From Actinocrinis sp035653575 (GTDB taxonomy: Bacteria; Actinomycetota; Actinomycetes; Streptomycetales; Catenulisporaceae), in the NCBI RefSeq assembly GCF_035653575.1, contig NZ_DASRBQ010000078.1:87329-151328 (forward strand): a stretch of 64,000 nucleotides of DNA. Direction: 5' to 3'. Shown one piece after another: positions 60,900 through 64,000 of the stretch. The notes below the pieces were generated by a model that worked only from the letters and a program-made list of their open reading frames with translations, had not been told where the DNA came from and ran no database searches. Every line of letters starts with the position of its first letter. Within the stretch, counting starts at the first letter, position 1. A program made the position numbers and the translations under genes.

Positions 60900-61990
60900 T
60901 CGGCCGCGGCGTCCCGGCGGGCACGTCCACCCCGCGCCCGGTCGCGCTGCTGCTGCCCGGCCAGGGCGCGCAGCACCAGGGCATGGGCGTCGGCCTCTAC
61001 GAGCGCGAACCCGCCTTCACCGACGCGATCGACGAGTTCTTCGTCCTGCTGGGCCGCGAGGGCGCGGCGATCCGCGCCGACTGGCTCTGCGAGAACCCGC
61101 GCATCCCGGTGGATGAGGCGATCCGCGCGCAGCCGCTGCTGTTCGGCATCGGCTACGCGATCGGCCGGATGTTGCAGTCCTGGGGCGTGGAGCCCTCGGT
61201 GCTGATCGGCCACAGCGCGGGGGAGTACGTCGCGGCCACCCTCGCCGGCGTGGCCAGCCTGGAAGACGCCGCCGCGCTGCTGCTCTCCCGGGTCGAACTG
61301 TTCCAGCGCGCGCCGCTCGGCGGAATGCTCGCCGTGGTCGCCGACGAGGAACGGGTCGCACCCTTCCTGACCGACGAGGTCGTCATCGGCGCGGTCAACG
61401 GCCCGGGCCAGCTTCTGGTCGCCGGGCCGGAACCGCAGCTCTCCGAGGTGCGCGCGGCGTTGGAACGCGCCGAGATCACCTGTATGCCGGCCAAGGCGCT
61501 GCGCGGCTTCCACAGCCCCTCGATCCTCGAAGCCTGCGCCGCCTCGATCCCCGCCTTCGCCGGGATCCGGCTCAACGCCCCGGCCATCCCGATCGTATCC
61601 GCCTCGCGTCCCGGGCCGCTGGACAAGGCGACCGCCCGCGACCCGGAGTACTGGGCGATGGTGCCCGGCGTGCCGGTGCTCTTCGGCCCCGCCCTCGACC
61701 TGCTCCTGTCGCAGGGCTCTTACCTGCTGGTCGAGACCGGCCCGGGACAGGGGCTCTCGGTGCTCGCGCGCCGCCACCCGGAGGTGCTGGCCCGCCGCAG
61801 CGCGGTCGTCTCCATGCTCGGGCACCGGCCCGCGCCGCCGCACGCCGACCGGACCGCCGTGCTGCGCGCGATCGACCGGCTGACCACCGAGGGCTACCGG
61901 ATTCCGCCGGCCGCCCGCGACTGCCTCGTCGACGAGCAGCCGGCCGCGGCCGTGCCCGCCGTGCTCATCCCGGCCGGGATCGCGCTGTGA
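60896..61990 (+). CDS. Discrete acyltransferase (DpsD-like)
   Basis: A 364-residue malonyl-transacylase-fold protein starting GTG 60896, overlapping the cyclase stop. LLLPGQGAQHQGMG, nucleophile GHSAGEY (S107), and RGFHSPSI are present. Such discrete ATs accompany KSIII-like enzymes in daunorubicin-type (DpsC/DpsD), lomaiviticin and related clusters, where they help choose or proofread the non-acetate starter. Here a Ser-type KSIII is encoded at 36.2 kb. A role as malonyl-CoA:ACP transacylase is the alternative. Confidence 0.88.
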   Translation: MIGRGVPAGTSTPRPVALLLPGQGAQHQGMGVGLYEREPAFTDAIDEFFVLLGREGAAIRADWLCENPRIPVDEAIRAQPLLFGIGYAIGRMLQSWGVEPSVLIGHSAGEYVAATLAGVASLEDAAALLLSRVELFQRAPLGGMLAVVADEERVAPFLTDEVVIGAVNGPGQLLVAGPEPQLSEVRAALERAEITCMPAKALRGFHSPSILEACAASIPAFAGIRLNAPAIPIVSASRPGPLDKATARDPEYWAMVPGVPVLFGPALDLLLSQGSYLLVETGPGQGLSVLARRHPEVLARRSAVVSMLGHRPAPPHADRTAVLRAIDRLTTEGYRIPPAARDCLVDEQPAAAVPAVLIPAGIAL

Positions 61991-62059
61991 ACCGCCGCCC
62001 GGGTGAAACCCGGGCACCGCAGTCGAAACCGCATTAAACCAGCGGAAAGGGATGGAATG

Positions 62060-62839
62060 ATGTCAGCGAAAGCTCCGGCGCTGGTCACCGGCGCCACCAG
62101 CGGGATCGGACTGGCCACCGCGCGGCTGCTGGCCGAGCGCGGACACCCGGTCTTTCTGTGCGCGAGAACGCAGGAGGACGTGGACGGCGTCGTGGAGAAG
62201 CTGCGCGCGGACGGCCACGCCGCGGCCGGTCGGCGCGCCGACGTGACCGCGCAGCAGGACGTCGAGAGCGCGGTCGCGGCGGCGGTGGAAACTTACGGAC
62301 CGCTCGGCATCCTGGTTAACAACGCCGGGCGCAACGGCGGCGGCGTCACCGCCGAGATCGCCGATGAGCTGTGGTACTCAGTGATCGAAACCAACCTCAA
62401 CAGCGTCTTCCGGGTGACCCGGCAGGTGCTCGCGCACGGTGGGATGCGCGAACGCGGCTGGGGCCGGATCATCAACATCGCCTCCACCGGCGGAAAGCAG
62501 GGTGTGGTGTTCGGGGCGCCCTATTCGGCGGCCAAGCACGGCGTGGTCGGCTTCACGAAGGCCCTCGGCCTGGAGCTGGCGACCAGCGGCATCACCGTGA
62601 ACGCGGTCTGCCCCGGCTACGTCGAGACTCCGCTCGCGGTCAGGGTGCGGCAGGGCTACGCGGAGCACTGGGGCACCACGCAGGATGAGGTGCTCGCCAA
62701 GTTCCAAGCCAAGATCCCGCTCGGCCGCTACTCGACCCCGGAAGAGGTCGCCGGACTCGTCGGATACCTGGCGAGCGACACCGCGGCCTCCATCACCGCC
62801 CAGGCGCTCAACGTGTGCGGCGGCCTCGGCAACTACTGA
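62060..62839 (+). CDS. Type II PKS ketoreductase (ActIII-like, C9)
   Basis: A 259-residue SDR. NADPH motif TGATSGIG at the N-terminus, NNAGRNGGG (the XGG motif of ActIII-type reductases), NIASTGGKQG (catalytic Ser), YSAAK (Tyr, Lys) and the C-terminal GGLGNY end all match the C9-specific ketoreductases of aromatic PKSs. Start is ATG 62057 or 62060, after GGAAAGGGATGG. It predicts a C9-reduced poly-beta-ketone, consistent with the didomain aromatase next to it. Confidence 0.96.
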   Translation: MSAKAPALVTGATSGIGLATARLLAERGHPVFLCARTQEDVDGVVEKLRADGHAAAGRRADVTAQQDVESAVAAAVETYGPLGILVNNAGRNGGGVTAEIADELWYSVIETNLNSVFRVTRQVLAHGGMRERGWGRIINIASTGGKQGVVFGAPYSAAKHGVVGFTKALGLELATSGITVNAVCPGYVETPLAVRVRQGYAEHWGTTQDEVLAKFQAKIPLGRYSTPEEVAGLVGYLASDTAASITAQALNVCGGLGNY

Positions 62840-62898
62840 CGACCCCGGCGCCGGCGCGGAGCCCCGGCCGGCGGTCGCAGAGAGAAAAGAGAACCACA

Positions 62899-63846
62899 GT
62901 GGCGACCTACCACACCAAGCACGACATCACCGTCGAGGCCGCGGCGGACACCGTCTTCGGGCTGGTCGCGGACGTCGCGGGCTGGCCGCAGGTATTCGGC
63001 CCCACCGTGCACGTCGATCTGTTGCGCGACGAGGCCGGCGAGCAGTTGCTGCGGATCTGGGCGCTGGCCAACGGCGAGGTGCGCGACTGGACCTCGCGCC
63101 GCACGATGGACCGCGCCGCCGGAACCATCGCCTTCCACCAGGTGGTCTCCAGCCCGCCGGTCGCCTCGATGGGCGGAAAGTGGATCGTCGAGCAGCTCGG
63201 CGATGGCGAGCGCTGTTCGGTGACGCTGACCCACGACTTCGAGGCGATCGCGGACGACCCGGACGCCGTCGCGTTCATCCAGCAGGCGGTGGACCGCAAC
63301 AGCAACGCCGAGCTGGCGGCGCTCAAGGCCGCGGCCGAGCAGCAGGCCGGGCCCGACCAGCTGCGCTTCACCTTCAGCGACGCGGTGTCCATCAAGGGCC
63401 CGGTGGCCGCGGTCTTCGAGTTCATCAACCGGGCCGACCTGTGGCCGCAGCGGCTGCCGCACGTCAGCCGGCTCGACCTGACCGAGTCGGTGCCGGGCGT
63501 GCAGCGGATGGTGATGGACACTCGCAGCCCGGACGGCTCGATCCACACCACCGAGTCGGTCCGGCTGTGCTTCGCGGACCGCGGCGAGATCCTCTACAAG
63601 CAGCTGCGGGTGCCGCCGGTGATGAGCGCTCACACCGGCCGGTGGGAGTTCCGCGCGGCGCCGGACGGCCTGGTGGAGGCGAGGTCCTGGCACACCGTCA
63701 CGCTCAACCCGGCGGGCGTTCGCGAGGCGCTGGGTCAGGAGGCGAGCATGGACGAGGCCAGGCAGAAGGTGCGCCACGCGCTGGGCACCAACAGCCTGAC
63801 CACCCTGCGCCACGCCAAGCAGCATGTTGAGATGCCGCTGGGGTGA
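62899..63846 (+). CDS. Didomain aromatase/cyclase (DpsF/ActVII-like)
   Basis: A 315-residue protein of two SRPBCC (START-like) halves: residues ~1-150 (HDITVEAAADTVFGLVADVAGWPQ) and ~155-310 (SDAVSIKGPVAAVFEFINRADLWPQ). Didomain ARO/CYCs act on C9-reduced chains and aromatise the first ring (C7-C12). GTG 62899 starts it 59 nt after the ketoreductase. It completes the cyclase-AT-KR-ARO/CYC operon. The remaining 154 bp to the end of the window show no gene I can support. Confidence 0.95.
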   Translation: MATYHTKHDITVEAAADTVFGLVADVAGWPQVFGPTVHVDLLRDEAGEQLLRIWALANGEVRDWTSRRTMDRAAGTIAFHQVVSSPPVASMGGKWIVEQLGDGERCSVTLTHDFEAIADDPDAVAFIQQAVDRNSNAELAALKAAAEQQAGPDQLRFTFSDAVSIKGPVAAVFEFINRADLWPQRLPHVSRLDLTESVPGVQRMVMDTRSPDGSIHTTESVRLCFADRGEILYKQLRVPPVMSAHTGRWEFRAAPDGLVEARSWHTVTLNPAGVREALGQEASMDEARQKVRHALGTNSLTTLRHAKQHVEMPLG

Positions 63847-64000
63847 GCGCGAACAACGCCGACTAGGCCGTGGGTAAGAAGTAGCGTCGGATAAGGCCGC
63901 GGCGTCTGGCGCGTGCGATCGCAAGGCGGCGGAGCGCCCTCATACCGGGTCGTCTGTGGGCGTTTCGCCAACGCAGCGAGCGTGCGTGGCAGGCGTCGCG

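Noticed and set aside
63847..64000. Possible transposase remnant at the right end
   Set aside because: The 154 bp are too short and show no terminal repeat or recognisable coding homology.

Overview
The window is very GC-rich (Streptomyces-like codon use, many GTG/TTG starts and GGAGG-type ribosome sites, ATGA/GTGA gene overlaps). SARP and DesK/DesR-type regulators, an acyl-CoA carboxylase epsilon subunit and secreted plant-polymer hydrolases all point to a filamentous soil actinobacterium. The exact genus cannot be read from the sequence. No rRNA, tRNA, CRISPR array or intact insertion sequence was recognised.

Positions 1-18.2 kb look like ordinary chromosome: the start of a papain-like peptidase, a GH28 pectinase, an ABC exporter pair, an APC amino-acid permease with a small Cys-containing protein, a LemA/DUF2207 pair, a GH92 mannosidase, a secreted beta-helix/FN3 protein, a BNR-repeat (sialidase-like) protein and a membrane-anchored DUF5666-like protein. 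Several have distinctive operator-like palindromes.

Positions ~18.2-63.8 kb are a large specialised-metabolite locus. Its core is an aromatic type II polyketide pathway: two complete KS-alpha/KS-beta pairs (30.97-33.49 kb and 56.53-59.04 kb), one type II ACP, a C9-type ketoreductase, a didomain aromatase/cyclase, a PF04199-type cyclase, a SnoaL-like protein, a discrete acyltransferase and an acyl-CoA carboxylase beta/epsilon pair. A starter-unit section (36.2-45.7 kb) holds a DpsC-like KSIII with Ser in place of the active-site Cys, a citramalate synthase, an alpha-methylacyl-CoA racemase, a fatty-acyl-AMP ligase, an ACP, an AT-ACP fusion and a PPTase. Together these suggest an unusual, possibly alpha-methyl-branched, primer. 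Deoxysugar genes (4,6-dehydratase, 2,3-dehydratase, 3-ketoreductase, cupin) and a GT1 glycosyltransferase predict a 2,6-dideoxyhexose-decorated product. A P450, a 2Fe-2S ferredoxin and a ferredoxin reductase form a complete redox chain. An AlkZ-like DNA glycosylase homolog (QxQ motif) and an epoxide hydrolase with its own WYL repressor hint that the product may be a reactive, epoxide-bearing DNA binder.

The most unusual part is at 45.7-52.1 kb. Embedded in the polyketide locus is a minus-strand run of a nitrile-hydratase-leader-like precursor peptide, an RRE/E1-like/YcaO cyclodehydratase, a SagB-type azoline dehydrogenase and a DesK/DesR-like two-component system. That is an azole-forming RiPP (TOMM) system inside a type II PKS cluster. 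A SARP regulator is divergent from it. Tandem heptamers at 11-bp spacing, the known architecture of SARP binding sites, lie ahead of most polyketide, starter and sugar operons and suggest one regulon from about 19.9 to 63.8 kb.
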